Shown here: piece after piece, positions 7,464 to 16,357 of the stretch
How the letters are laid out: every line of letters starts with the position of its first letter
Numbering within the stretch: the first letter of the stretch is position 1
Origin: a bacterium
GTDB lineage: Bacteria > Bacteroidota > Bacteroidia > NS11-12g > UBA9320
DNA length: 38,318 nt
NCBI GenBank assembly: GCA_018223105.1
Contig: JAAEYY010000030.1
Span: 1 to 38,318 of the forward strand
Direction of reading: 5' to 3'
The notes under the pieces: generated by a model
The model's database searches: none
Told to the model about the DNA's origin: nothing
Seen by the model: the letters and a program-made list of their open reading frames with translations, nothing else
Program-made: the position numbers and the translations under genes

Positions 7464-9878
7464 TTATTTCTTAGTCGCCACCGAATAAGATACGCTCAAA
7501 TAAAAAGCACGCGGCTCTGCCGTAATGATTCCCGGTCCGGGATAACTCAATGCTCTTCTTGTGAAATAAGCCGTATTGAAGATGTTATTGACGCTGAGTT
7601 TAACGCTTAAATCCCCTTTATCGTAACCTAGGTTAACATCGTGAATACCGAAAGAGGGTATTAATCCGCGAGTGGCATCCGCCACAAATTCTGCATTTGT
7701 AGCATCTGTAAATTGCTCGCTTTGGTAACTGAATTGGTACGAGAAAAAATAATTCTTGTAGGCTGTCATCACCCCTGTTTTCAAAATGTGAGGAACCAAA
7801 AACTCAATCTGGTTTCCGTCAAACTGCGACATCGCCGTTTTATAATAACCTTGTGTATAGCTGTAATTCACAAAGCTGTTTAACTTCCATTGTTTCAACT
7901 TGCTTCCGGTAAGCTTCACCCAATCACACTCAACAAAAGATTCTAGTCCATAAGAATAAGCATCACCAATATTGGTTCTAAACGCCAAAAGTTGATTTAC
8001 TCCATTTTGTTCCACTTCCATCTCTCCTACTCCAATTCTATTCTTGTAGTTGAGGTAATACAAGCTGTAATCCACCCAAACTGACTCATTAAAAAGTTTA
8101 CCTCTAAAACCAAGATCAATATTATACCCGTTTTCATCCTGAAGGTCTTGATCAATCACAAGGTTAGGATTGCTCATGGTCATATCCGAGAAGTTAATTG
8201 ATCTGTAATTCTGGGTGAAGTTTGCTAGGAGTTCAATGTTAGGTTTGAGTTTATATGAAGTTCCCAAACCAAATAGAGGAAAGTATCGAGTATTACTGCG
8301 CGCATCTTCTACCTGCTCTTCAAAAATCACTCTCCCTCCTGATACCAGCCTATTGGTATAATATCCATTGGCATTTGTTTGGATATACTCCATTCTCAAA
8401 CCGGGATTTACAATCCATTTCTCATTGATATAAAACAAATCTTCCATGAAGAAAGCAAGGTTATATCCGGGAAAAGTGTAATCAGAAATTGAAACATTAT
8501 TCGGATTTAAGAAACTAAAATGAGCTTCATTAGTATTGTCTGCAAAACCTTGTCTGCTATGATTAAATCCTTTGTATGCTCTAAATCCGGTTAAAAACTT
8601 AGATAAATGTCCTCTCAGTCTAAAACTCTTAAGTACCCTGGTTTCCATTCCCAGATTTTGAAAATTTCCTGAGATCAAATTTCTTTCCCTGTAAGAGTCC
8701 GGTCTATTGGGTCTGCTCAAGTCTCCAACCGAACTTCTGCTTGCATCCAGCGCGAATAACTTGGCATTGAGTTTCCATTGATTCCCCCACTTGAGATTGT
8801 AATCAACTGCATATAAATTCCAGTTTACATCAAACCAGTTGCGGTCTCTTTTACTTTGATAGGGGTCTTGAGCATACTCCATATCTGTTAAGCCTCCCGG
8901 TTGCTGCGCGAGATAGTCCATATGAGTAAACTGAAATGAAATACTGCTGGCAGCATTCAGTTTTTGCTTTAAGCTAAGGTATACTGTATTTTGCTCGAAA
9001 CCGGAATTAGGTCGATAACCTTGACCTGTCTTACGCTGATAAAAAGCATAGTAATCTTGGTTTTCAGTAGAACCTCCGACACTAGTAAAGGACTGGAAAT
9101 AATTAAAAGAACCAAAGCTCAGATTTTGGCGTACTCTTAATTTCTCATCCTCTTTACTCTTCAATTTGAAGTTTAATAAGCCGCCAAAATGTGGCCCAAA
9201 TTGAAGTGATGCCGCTCCTCTAATCATCTCTATTTGCTCAACAGCAGCGATTGGCGGAGTGTAATAAGACTCTGGATAACCCAAGGCATCGGCGCTTATA
9301 TCATAGCCATTCTGACGCGTGTTAAAATTACTGGTTCTATTTGGATCCAAGCCTCTTGAACCAATATTAAGTTGAATACCAGAACCATCGTTTTCCCAAA
9401 TATTGAGTCCCGCAATGGATTGATATACCTGCCTGCTGTTATTCGTACTGATATTTACTTTGCGATGATCAGGAGCGATGAATTCCACTTTTTTAGTAGC
9501 ACATATTGTTAAACCGGAAATCGCTGTTGGTCTATTATCTCTATTGATTCTCGCTCGCACAATAACAGAATCTACTTGTTGGGACGCAGGACTCAAATGC
9601 AACATTAAACGGTTCATTCCCGGATTTAAAACAATAATCTGGTTCACCGTTTGATAGCCCTCACAGATAAACATCATTTGGTACCTTCCGGGTTCCAGCG
9701 ACTCAATAATTGTAATCGGTGATTGTACATCATAGCTCGAGCTATCTAGCAGCAACAAGCCTTGAACTTTTTTATAATTAACGGTGTCACTTATTCTAAC
9801 AGCCAGATTAGCACTTTGGGCCAAACCCTCAAAGCATGAAACCAAAAGAAACAGCGTTATAGTAATCCACTTTTTCAC
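7464..9878 (-). CDS. TonB-dependent outer-membrane receptor (FecA-like, iron type)
   Basis: 804 residues. Signal peptide 1-20 (CFEGLAQ), then a small beta-sandwich (25-100, PEGA/carboxypeptidase-regulatory-like, DSSSYDV to LHLSP). The plug domain follows, about 120-235 (YQSIAGLNIWENDGSGIQLN, IGSRGLDPNR, VEQIEMIRGAASLQFGPHFG). The remainder is a 22-strand type barrel ending in an aromatic-rich strand (FYLSVSYSV). Plug wording and length fit FecA/ferric-chelate-type receptors. It is the last gene of the DUF4856-imelysin-HTTM operon and overlaps the HTTM stop by 4 bases. Bacteroidota operons of this make-up are generally taken as iron-uptake systems; the substrate here is inferred. Confidence 0.9.
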   Translation of the reverse strand: MKKWITITLFLLVSCFEGLAQSANLAVRISDTVNYKKVQGLLLLDSSSYDVQSPITIIESLEPGRYQMMFICEGYQTVNQIIVLNPGMNRLMLHLSPASQQVDSVIVRARINRDNRPTAISGLTICATKKVEFIAPDHRKVNISTNNSRQVYQSIAGLNIWENDGSGIQLNIGSRGLDPNRTSNFNTRQNGYDISADALGYPESYYTPPIAAVEQIEMIRGAASLQFGPHFGGLLNFKLKSKEDEKLRVRQNLSFGSFNYFQSFTSVGGSTENQDYYAFYQRKTGQGYRPNSGFEQNTVYLSLKQKLNAASSISFQFTHMDYLAQQPGGLTDMEYAQDPYQSKRDRNWFDVNWNLYAVDYNLKWGNQWKLNAKLFALDASRSSVGDLSRPNRPDSYRERNLISGNFQNLGMETRVLKSFRLRGHLSKFLTGFRAYKGFNHSRQGFADNTNEAHFSFLNPNNVSISDYTFPGYNLAFFMEDLFYINEKWIVNPGLRMEYIQTNANGYYTNRLVSGGRVIFEEQVEDARSNTRYFPLFGLGTSYKLKPNIELLANFTQNYRSINFSDMTMSNPNLVIDQDLQDENGYNIDLGFRGKLFNESVWVDYSLYYLNYKNRIGVGEMEVEQNGVNQLLAFRTNIGDAYSYGLESFVECDWVKLTGSKLKQWKLNSFVNYSYTQGYYKTAMSQFDGNQIEFLVPHILKTGVMTAYKNYFFSYQFSYQSEQFTDATNAEFVADATRGLIPSFGIHDVNLGYDKGDLSVKLSVNNIFNTAYFTRRALSYPGPGIITAEPRAFYLSVSYSVATKK

Positions 9879-11197
9879 TCTTGTCTTTCCGGTAAAATCC
9901 AGGGTTTAGGCTTTATGCTGTTTTCAACTGAGATTAAATTCACAGCCGGGTCTACCAACTGCTCCGAGGTTCTTGCATTCACCGTAACATGCGCATCCAC
10001 CCTAACGATGGGTTCTACCCCTTTTCTGCTGTACTCATCGGCTAAGAATTGAGCAAACTGATGAATAAAATCCGGCTGAATGGCCATTTGCTTTTCTTGA
10101 AACTCGGTTAAATACCTTCGGTTATTCACTTCCATCCACTTACCAGATTCTTTATCTTCAATAGTAAAACGTGCAATTCCCGCCTTTTCAAGCAACATTA
10201 CCCTCCAACTGAAGCGATAAGCTTCTTCACTGTAAAAAACAGAATGAGGATAAAAATGAGAGCGCAGAGGAATGGCAATTTGCAAGATGAAATAAACGGC
10301 CAAAATGTATTGCATTGAAACTCTCGATTTTCTTCGATGTAAATCGCTTCTAAAAAACACCTTGAATTTTCTGTACCATTTAAGGTGAGTTTCCGGGCTA
10401 AAGAAGATCAAATTACTTAAGATCATTATAGCCGGGAAGATTCCAATATTGAAGAATAATGCTGTTAGACTATGGAAAATAATCACCGTAATAAAAGCCC
10501 AGGTTCTTGTTTTCTTCATGAATAAAAACCAGGCAATGGTACAATCGTAAATCATGGCAAACCAGCTAAAAACAAATGCAGTCGCCGGCAATGCAAGTAA
10601 AGAACCAATCAGCGGTAAAGCCGATTGCTCTTTCAACCAGATTTGTAGTGGCATTGCTCTCAACAACCAATCCGAATTGATTTTTGCAATTCCTGCAAAG
10701 CTGTAAACAATGGCAATTTGTAAGCAAAGAATAAAGATATAAGCATAAGGCACTTCATCTCTAGCTTCTACTCTTCTAAAGAAGAGATCCAAAGAAAAAG
10801 CGCGGTTTGCCGGAATAAAGAGTAACAAGAAAGCAAACAAAACAACCAGATAGTGATGGTTGAGGTAGTTACTCGCATCCAAAAGTTCGAAATAGCTAAA
10901 GCTCAGAATGAAGCCAATCAAAGCAGCTCTATATCTGTAACCTAAAGCGATTGCCAGACTGCAGATGATCATGAATAGAAAAACAGTTTTCAACCCTGTT
11001 TCAGGCAAGGCTTCCACCCAATGAAATCCGGGATACTTAAAAAAGAAATCCGGCTCTATAAACAAAGTATCAATCCAGCCTTTATACCAAAAACGAATAG
11101 AGGCAAAAAACATAAGCAAGCCAAATGCAACACGAAAGGTAACTAAAGGAGCTATACTCCTCTTTTGACTTAACTTATATCGTATTTCCTCTATCAT
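9875..11197 (-). CDS. HTTM-domain membrane protein (vitamin K gamma-carboxylase-like)
   Basis: 440 residues with about eight membrane helices. The HTTM domain opens with the usual pattern of a helix followed by a Trp-rich loop: SIAPLVTFRVAFGLLMFFAS, then IRFWYKGWIDTLFIEPDFFF and YPGFHWVEALP. A conserved YLNHHYLVVLFAFLLLFIPA helix follows. The C-terminal soluble part (about 310-440, YRFSWRVMLLEKAGIARFTI, then EDKESGKWMEVNN) matches the periplasmic portion of the family. Relatives include vitamin K-dependent gamma-carboxylases, but carboxylase activity in bacteria of this type is not established. Its place between imelysin and TonB receptor genes suggests a part in metal uptake. Start ATG 11197 is 5 bases after the imelysin stop. 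Confidence 0.88.
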   Translation of the reverse strand: MIEEIRYKLSQKRSIAPLVTFRVAFGLLMFFASIRFWYKGWIDTLFIEPDFFFKYPGFHWVEALPETGLKTVFLFMIICSLAIALGYRYRAALIGFILSFSYFELLDASNYLNHHYLVVLFAFLLLFIPANRAFSLDLFFRRVEARDEVPYAYIFILCLQIAIVYSFAGIAKINSDWLLRAMPLQIWLKEQSALPLIGSLLALPATAFVFSWFAMIYDCTIAWFLFMKKTRTWAFITVIIFHSLTALFFNIGIFPAIMILSNLIFFSPETHLKWYRKFKVFFRSDLHRRKSRVSMQYILAVYFILQIAIPLRSHFYPHSVFYSEEAYRFSWRVMLLEKAGIARFTIEDKESGKWMEVNNRRYLTEFQEKQMAIQPDFIHQFAQFLADEYSRKGVEPIVRVDAHVTVNARTSEQLVDPAVNLISVENSIKPKPWILPERQE

Positions 11198-11202
11198 TTA
11201 CT

Positions 11203-12318
11203 TCAATCGGAGTCGCTGGGGTTATCTACGTAAGTTATTGAAGTACAAAGGACACTTGGCATGTCGCTTTTCAAGTGTATTACTTGCTGATTTAGGCTAT
11301 TAAAAGCCCTCAACACTTGGTCTGTTTGTTGATCAACTGAATTCTTCAAAGGATCATCTATCTGTCCCATTTCAAACCTAATTTCTGAATACTGATTGAT
11401 AATGAGGTCTGCCAATAAGAGGTTGTTCTTTTCTGCACCAACATGCCTTAATAGCTCTTCCAGTCCTTCACCTGATCTTCCCTTAAACATTGCTTCAGAA
11501 GCCTTTATTGCCGACTCGGCTAACTCAACAGAAAAACCGCTATAGAATGCTTCCACCTCTGTAGGATTTGTAAATCCCAAGGATAAGGCACCGGAGGGAA
11601 TTCCTATTTTATTTCGTTTGATAAATTCGAAATGTTCGTTGATTGCATTAACGAGAAGACTAATTGATTCACCGGCTGCTGTTCCCGTACTGCTAATAAA
11701 ACCTTCTCGGTAAGTGCTCCATTCTGAAATCACTTCTGTCAAATGAAGATTGAGATGTACAATGACCTCTTTTGCATAGGCCAGGTACTTAGGATTACCG
11801 TTCAAAGAATCTATTACAATATCATTTTGCTCGGCTAGACCACTGAGAATAAAGTCTATTGCAGGTAAACCCTGTGCATAAGCCGACAAGTCTGAAAAAT
11901 CATAATCTTCGGCATCTATTTTGGCACGTGCTTGCGACTCATTTAAAGGGAAATTATTAAATCGATTTCTCAAAGCATGAGTTTCTGCAGGTCCAAATTC
12001 ATAAATAGCTGCGAATTGCCATTGATTATAGGCTTCTCTAAATAAGGACCGAGCTTCCTGGAGCTTCGAAAGATCCGCATTAGATTGCATATTGATAATG
12101 CTCTGTTCCAGATTTTGCAGATCTTCTTGCAGTTCAGCATATGAAGGCTGAATCAAGGAATCAGCATATTGAATAAGTAGAGGTTGCAGTTCGTAATTAT
12201 TAAGACAAGGATCTGCTTGCGGCTTGTCTTTACAGGAAGAATTAAATAGTAGAATCAGAGCTCCAAATAATAGAGCTCCGATTCTGAATATATTGACCTT
12301 GCTAAGCGGTAAGATCAT
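11203..12318 (-). CDS. Imelysin-family lipoprotein
   Basis: 371 residues. Lipobox LLFNSSC (Cys29) marks a lipoprotein. The rest is helical as in imelysin/EfeO-M75 proteins: YNQWQFAAIYEFGPAETHAL followed later by QGLPAIDFILSG. In classical imelysin peptidases and EfeO the corresponding motif is GxHxxE; here it reads GLPAID, so the metal-site His is replaced by Pro and Glu by Asp. That suggests a binding or structural role rather than catalysis. Imelysin-like proteins are linked to iron uptake (algal ferroxidase-like and EfeO groups). It lies 4 bases after the DUF4856 stop in the same operon. Confidence 0.88.
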   Translation of the reverse strand: MILPLSKVNIFRIGALLFGALILLFNSSCKDKPQADPCLNNYELQPLLIQYADSLIQPSYAELQEDLQNLEQSIINMQSNADLSKLQEARSLFREAYNQWQFAAIYEFGPAETHALRNRFNNFPLNESQARAKIDAEDYDFSDLSAYAQGLPAIDFILSGLAEQNDIVIDSLNGNPKYLAYAKEVIVHLNLHLTEVISEWSTYREGFISSTGTAAGESISLLVNAINEHFEFIKRNKIGIPSGALSLGFTNPTEVEAFYSGFSVELAESAIKASEAMFKGRSGEGLEELLRHVGAEKNNLLLADLIINQYSEIRFEMGQIDDPLKNSVDQQTDQVLRAFNSLNQQVIHLKSDMPSVLCTSITYVDNPSDSD

Positions 12319-12322
12319 GTTT

Positions 12323-13429
12323 TTAAAGTTGTTCTTTTATCGACTCAAGACCGGCTTTGCTTGCTAATTGGTCTCTGGCATCCATAAGGTCTGCTTTCGA
12401 TACATTGTAGAAATTCAGTAGAAGAACATCAGAGTTACCACCAATAAGAGTTAAAAATGATTCAACATCCGATTTACTTACTTGGCCGGCTGAATTAAAT
12501 TGTAATGAATATATGAATCCTGCCGCTTCGGAAAGCACATGTGCTCTTCTTGCGAAATCGTCATAACCACTGATAGCAGCATTTAAATAGTGAATAGCTG
12601 ACCCTGCTGCAACTAGTTCGAGTTCTTCTTCAAGCTCAGTAATAGCAACATCTCTTGTTTCTAAATCACCATTTGAAATTGCAGCTCTACCTTTAAGGAA
12701 AGCATCCATAATTTTTTGGTTGGAACCCAACAATTCATTTCTCGATTTGCTATACGACCCCCAGAATGCAGTATTATCGGTATTCATCGGAAAATCTTTA
12801 GGTACACCGAAATAGCCAAATGCTTCATCCCAATGATGCTCCATAGCGGTACCTTCACCGGGCTCTACAGTTGTGTTATCGACATTCATTTTAGCATCGC
12901 CGGTATAGACTTCACAAATCTGATAGTACATTAATGCCCCCATTAATCCTTTCTCAAACAATTGCGCCAATTCTACACCATTCGCGTCTAAGAGATAGCT
13001 ATTTGCTTGGTCTAAAGTGCTTGCAACTCCCGCTCTACCCTCAGCTGCCGCAGAATCACTTTTGCTCGCTTCTGCCAGATTGTTAAGTAGAGCAACAAAG
13101 GTTTGCTGAACGGATTCGAAGGTCTTATTCTTCATTTGCTTTGATTCATCGTAAGTCCCGGACCACATAGCATTTGCGGCATCATTAGCGTACATAGCAT
13201 TCAATCTGGTTTTATCCAGTTCTGTTCCGGCTGCCCCTGTTTTCATTAGAGCTTTAAGCTCTAAAAACTGTGAAAGGCGTTGAATTTGCCCATCATAGCT
13301 AACATTTTCGAAGTTGTATGTTTCCGGAATATCATAATTATCAGGCTCAATAGGATCTTCGCTGCACGACTGAAGAAGAAATGCAGCTGATATTACAAAA
13401 AACAAAGCGTAAGTTCTCAGTTTTATCAT
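12323..13429 (-). CDS. DUF4856-domain lipoprotein
   Basis: 368 residues from ATG 13429 (MIKLRTYALFFVI); a TTG start at 13450 would add seven residues before the signal peptide and is less likely. Lipobox LLQSC (then SEDPIEP) anchors it in the envelope. The body matches DUF4856: LSQFLELKALMKTG, then MYYQICEVYTGD, and the hallmark MEHHWDEAFGYFGVP. The family lies almost always beside imelysin and TonB receptor genes in Bacteroidota; its biochemical role is not known, though His/Asp-rich motifs would suit metal handling. A TAnnTTTG promoter lies 18 bases before the start, so this is the first gene of the four-gene operon. Confidence 0.88.
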   Translation of the reverse strand: MIKLRTYALFFVISAAFLLQSCSEDPIEPDNYDIPETYNFENVSYDGQIQRLSQFLELKALMKTGAAGTELDKTRLNAMYANDAANAMWSGTYDESKQMKNKTFESVQQTFVALLNNLAEASKSDSAAAEGRAGVASTLDQANSYLLDANGVELAQLFEKGLMGALMYYQICEVYTGDAKMNVDNTTVEPGEGTAMEHHWDEAFGYFGVPKDFPMNTDNTAFWGSYSKSRNELLGSNQKIMDAFLKGRAAISNGDLETRDVAITELEEELELVAAGSAIHYLNAAISGYDDFARRAHVLSEAAGFIYSLQFNSAGQVSKSDVESFLTLIGGNSDVLLLNFYNVSKADLMDARDQLASKAGLESIKEQL

Positions 13430-13447
13430 GGTTCTAAAATCTGCGGG

Positions 13448-13455
13448 CAAATATA
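13448..13455 (-). promoter_or_regulatory. -7 box of the DUF4856-imelysin-HTTM-receptor operon
   Basis: On the minus strand this reads TATATTTG, a full TAnnTTTG match, 18 bases before the DUF4856 start codon. A weak TTTAG lies near the -33 position. I see no clear Fur-type palindrome, although the AT-rich region does not exclude one. Confidence 0.5.
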
Positions 13456-13587
13456 TTATTTTGAATTAATCTAAATAAAAATAGAGGAAAAATTAATGTA
13501 TAAATAATATGCAAATATTGAGGTGATTCGAAGATGTAATATTACATGGTTTAGACCTATATTATTGATTGAAATCCGATAAATCCG

Positions 13588-13595
13588 TACATTCG
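13588..13595 (+). promoter_or_regulatory. Candidate -7 box directly before the T9SS protein gene
   Basis: TACATTCG matches TAnnTTTG at 7 of 8 positions and ends 5 bases before ATG 13601. A TTG about 20 bases upstream (13565-13567) could serve as the -33 element. Transcription would begin at or next to the ATG, implying a leaderless or near-leaderless mRNA. Confidence 0.4.
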
Positions 13596-13600
13596 CAGAC

Positions 13601-14284
13601 ATGAGATACTTGGTACTGTTAAGCTTTTTTATGACCTTCATTTCTGCCAAAAGTTCTAATTTAAACTTCGCAGATGATCCACATCAAACCCTTACTCTTG
13701 AAGATGGGTATAATGAATTTAGCATTGCTTTTTTCTCCCCTCTTCAGAAAGAGGTGACTTATAAATGGAAATTAGTTGAAAATACTTTACAAGAAGAATG
13801 GGATTATTCGCTTTGCGATTTTGGGAATTGCTATTTTTCAATCCCTGATTCCGGCAAAATGGTAAGTATTACCAAAGAACAAGCTGAATTTGAGCACAAA
13901 GGTTATTTCAAGCTTACGATCAATGGAATGAATATAGGAGGTACAGGTACTCTCAAGCTATATGTTTATGATGGAGACGACATTGAATTTGGAGACACAC
14001 TCAGTTTCACTGTGGTAAACAATGTTACTGCAAACCTTACTGATCTTGCGCTAGAAGGCGTGTCACTTTACCCTAATCCTGCAGAATCACAAGTTCAAAT
14101 CAAAACAAAGGCCGGCGATCATATCACTTTTATTTCTAGTCTGGGTTTAGAAGTAGAACATATTGAAATCCACAATGGAAGCGCTGTACTAAACATCAGT
14201 GAATGGGAGTCCGGTATTTATTTTTATTACATCGAGACAAAAGAAGGACTTAAGTCAAAAGCATCAGTTCTAATTGTCCAGTAA
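13601..14284 (+). CDS. T9SS-exported protein linked to cupredoxin genes
   Basis: 227 residues. Signal peptide about 1-17 (FFMTFISAKS). A single beta-sandwich of about 120 residues follows with a short Cys pair (LCDFGNCYF), then a T9SS type A sorting domain from about 155 (LYPNPAESQVQIKT, SGIYFYYIETKEG). The mid-domain (EFSIAFFSPLQKEVTYKWKL) has the look of an Ig-like fold and I see no catalytic residues. It is the first gene of a three-gene unit and overlaps the next gene by 11 bases, so it probably acts with the two cupredoxin proteins outside the cell. Not otherwise recognised. Confidence 0.8.
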   Translation: MRYLVLLSFFMTFISAKSSNLNFADDPHQTLTLEDGYNEFSIAFFSPLQKEVTYKWKLVENTLQEEWDYSLCDFGNCYFSIPDSGKMVSITKEQAEFEHKGYFKLTINGMNIGGTGTLKLYVYDGDDIEFGDTLSFTVVNNVTANLTDLALEGVSLYPNPAESQVQIKTKAGDHITFISSLGLEVEHIEIHNGSAVLNISEWESGIYFYYIETKEGLKSKASVLIVQ

Positions 14285-15155
14285 ATTTAAAGCGATCAAG
14301 AAGTTAGTTTTAATACTGTGCCTTGCCTTTGGTTATGAATCATTTGGGTTCACCGTTACAGATACACTCTACATCAACAGCGGCAAACTAAGTTTAGGTT
14401 TACAAGACAGTTTACAGCTCACTGTATTCGGCAGTTCCGAAAATTTTGACGGGCGAAATACCAAGTTCAAGCTCAATCCAAATGATATATTGGATCTAAT
14501 TATTATCAACTTAGACCAGCATACACATAAAGCAGCAATTCAAGGCTTAAATGAAACCTGGGAGACTTTAAATACCGGAGACTCTGCACATTATATTTTA
14601 ACTTTTCAGGATGAAGGAATATTTATTCTGGAAGACCTCTTGAATGATAAACTTTTTTCATACGCCGGTTTATCTACTACCATTGCTGTAAGTAAACGGT
14701 TCAGCAAGGATTTCCACTGGAATATCAAGGACATCAATTCTGAATGGTCAGAAGAAATTTCAAATAACGCTACAGCTGTTGCCGCCGCCGAATATGAGCC
14801 GGATTTCTTTCTGTTGAATGAATTGCGAAATCCGGGAATAGACCTAGACAGCACTGCTAAAGTAAGAGGCTCAGTTGGAGACACTTTGCATATTTACATC
14901 AGCAATACAGGCAATGCAATACATTCTATTCATCTGCACGGCTATCATGCTACATTGATTTATAGTTCCGGAAACCAAGTTAGATTAGGATGGGAAAAAG
15001 ACACTTATGGTTTAGAGCCCGGTGAATCCATAATTTTAGAGATTGTTCCGGATAAAACCGGCGAATACCCTGTACACGACCATAACTTGGTAGCAGTTAC
15101 AGGGGGTGGATACTACCCCAATGGAATTTTCACTACTATGGTGATAACAGAATGA
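14274..15155 (+). CDS. Cupredoxin/multicopper-oxidase-like protein A (no type 1 Cys)
   Basis: 293 residues from a TTG start at 14274, inside the end of the previous gene; no in-frame ATG lies near, and this start leaves a good signal peptide (LVLILCLAFGYESFG). Two cupredoxin domains: residues 30-140 with QHTH (82-85), and 180-293 with HSIHLHGYH (217-225) followed by YPVHDHN (266-271). These are the copper-binding strand pairs of multicopper oxidases, but the HCH motif that supplies the type 1 Cys is absent; its place is taken by HDH. Alone it could hold only part of a trinuclear site. It overlaps the next gene by 4 bases, which encodes the complementary half. Heteromer formation is inference. 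Confidence 0.78.
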   Translation: MSSKFKAIKKLVLILCLAFGYESFGFTVTDTLYINSGKLSLGLQDSLQLTVFGSSENFDGRNTKFKLNPNDILDLIIINLDQHTHKAAIQGLNETWETLNTGDSAHYILTFQDEGIFILEDLLNDKLFSYAGLSTTIAVSKRFSKDFHWNIKDINSEWSEEISNNATAVAAAEYEPDFFLLNELRNPGIDLDSTAKVRGSVGDTLHIYISNTGNAIHSIHLHGYHATLIYSSGNQVRLGWEKDTYGLEPGESIILEIVPDKTGEYPVHDHNLVAVTGGGYYPNGIFTTMVITE

Positions 15156-16357
15156 GGATTTGGTTTCACATAGCAATTATTCTTTTACCATTTGCGGTGA
15201 TGGCTCAAAGTACAGAGCTACTCATAGCAAGGAACAAAGGGGAGAAAGTTCTGGCTGATAGTCAGGTAATCCGTACCATGGGTTTTGCAAGAACCTTGAC
15301 TGAAAATCCGGGTGTTCCGGGTCCAACCCTCGTTTTTGAAGAAGGTGACTCGGCTGTTATAGATCTGTGGAATGTATCTCAAGGTGCTCCTCATACAATC
15401 CATTTACATGGATTAGATGTAAATCAAGAAAATGACGGAGTTCCTCATCTTTCATTTTCAGTACATCATATGGATCATGGTTACTACAGGTTTAAAGTGC
15501 CCCACCCCGGTACATATTTATACCATTGCCATGTTGTCTCCACACTTCACGTACAAGGAGGAATGTATGGAGTTTTGATTGTGTATCCGAAGGGAAGTCG
15601 CAACCTCACCTGGGAAAACGGCTATAGATATGAAAGAGACTATTCCATACTTACATCAGAAATAGATCCCATATGGCATAGCGATTCAGTTATGATACTC
15701 AGTCATGATTCTGCACATCAAAGGGTAAAAATCCCAAAATATCGTCCTACCCATTTTCTCATCAATGGCTATAGCGATCATCAAATTGATCAAGAATTAG
15801 GCCTCTATGAAATAAAAAAGGACTCTAATACCTTTTTTAGATTCTCAAATGTTGGGTTTACAGGGAATACGGTGTATTTCCCGAAAAATATGGATATTCA
15901 AATAGTAAGTTCAGACGGTCGACCACTTCCTGTTGCACTTCATCAAGACAGTATAAATATCTATCCCGGTGAACGCTACGGCGTAATCGTAAAGTCAAAT
16001 GAATTAAGCCAAGATAGCATTGTTATTCACTACTTCGACCTCAATAATTTGAAGCTGTTAAATAAGCAAAGAGTTATGGTGCAAACTAGGGCAGTTTCTG
16101 CATTAGAAACAATAGACAACATTGCAATCCTTGTATATCCTAATCCTAACAATGGTTTAATTAGAATTCAATCTACCTATAGCGGAAAAGCAGATCTATT
16201 GCTTTATACTATTCAAGGAATTGAAGTTGATTCAGAAACGATCCATGTTAATGGAGCATTCGAATGGAAGCTACAAGAAGGAATTCCGCCCGGAACTTAT
16301 ATTTTAGAGTTTCGTACTTCTAAGGGATTAATAAGAAAGACCGTACAGAAGTATTAA
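15152..16357 (+). CDS. Cupredoxin/multicopper-oxidase-like protein B with T9SS tail
   Basis: 401 residues. Signal peptide 1-19 (PFAVMAQ). The first cupredoxin domain (about 22-145) shows the multicopper-oxidase entry motif GVPGPTLVFEEGD, HTIHLHG (81-87), VHHMDHG (104-110) and a full copper motif YHCHVVSTLHVQGGMYG (124-140), giving Cys126, His133 and Met138 as type 1 ligands and His125/His127 for a trinuclear site. The second domain (about 155-310) is cupredoxin-like without obvious ligands. Residues about 325-401 are a T9SS type A sorting domain (ILVYPNPNNGLIRIQ). The C-to-H spacing differs from the HCHxxxH of laccases. Probably an extracellular copper oxidase or electron-transfer protein working with protein A. 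Confidence 0.82.
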   Translation: MRIWFHIAIILLPFAVMAQSTELLIARNKGEKVLADSQVIRTMGFARTLTENPGVPGPTLVFEEGDSAVIDLWNVSQGAPHTIHLHGLDVNQENDGVPHLSFSVHHMDHGYYRFKVPHPGTYLYHCHVVSTLHVQGGMYGVLIVYPKGSRNLTWENGYRYERDYSILTSEIDPIWHSDSVMILSHDSAHQRVKIPKYRPTHFLINGYSDHQIDQELGLYEIKKDSNTFFRFSNVGFTGNTVYFPKNMDIQIVSSDGRPLPVALHQDSINIYPGERYGVIVKSNELSQDSIVIHYFDLNNLKLLNKQRVMVQTRAVSALETIDNIAILVYPNPNNGLIRIQSTYSGKADLLLYTIQGIEVDSETIHVNGAFEWKLQEGIPPGTYILEFRTSKGLIRKTVQKY

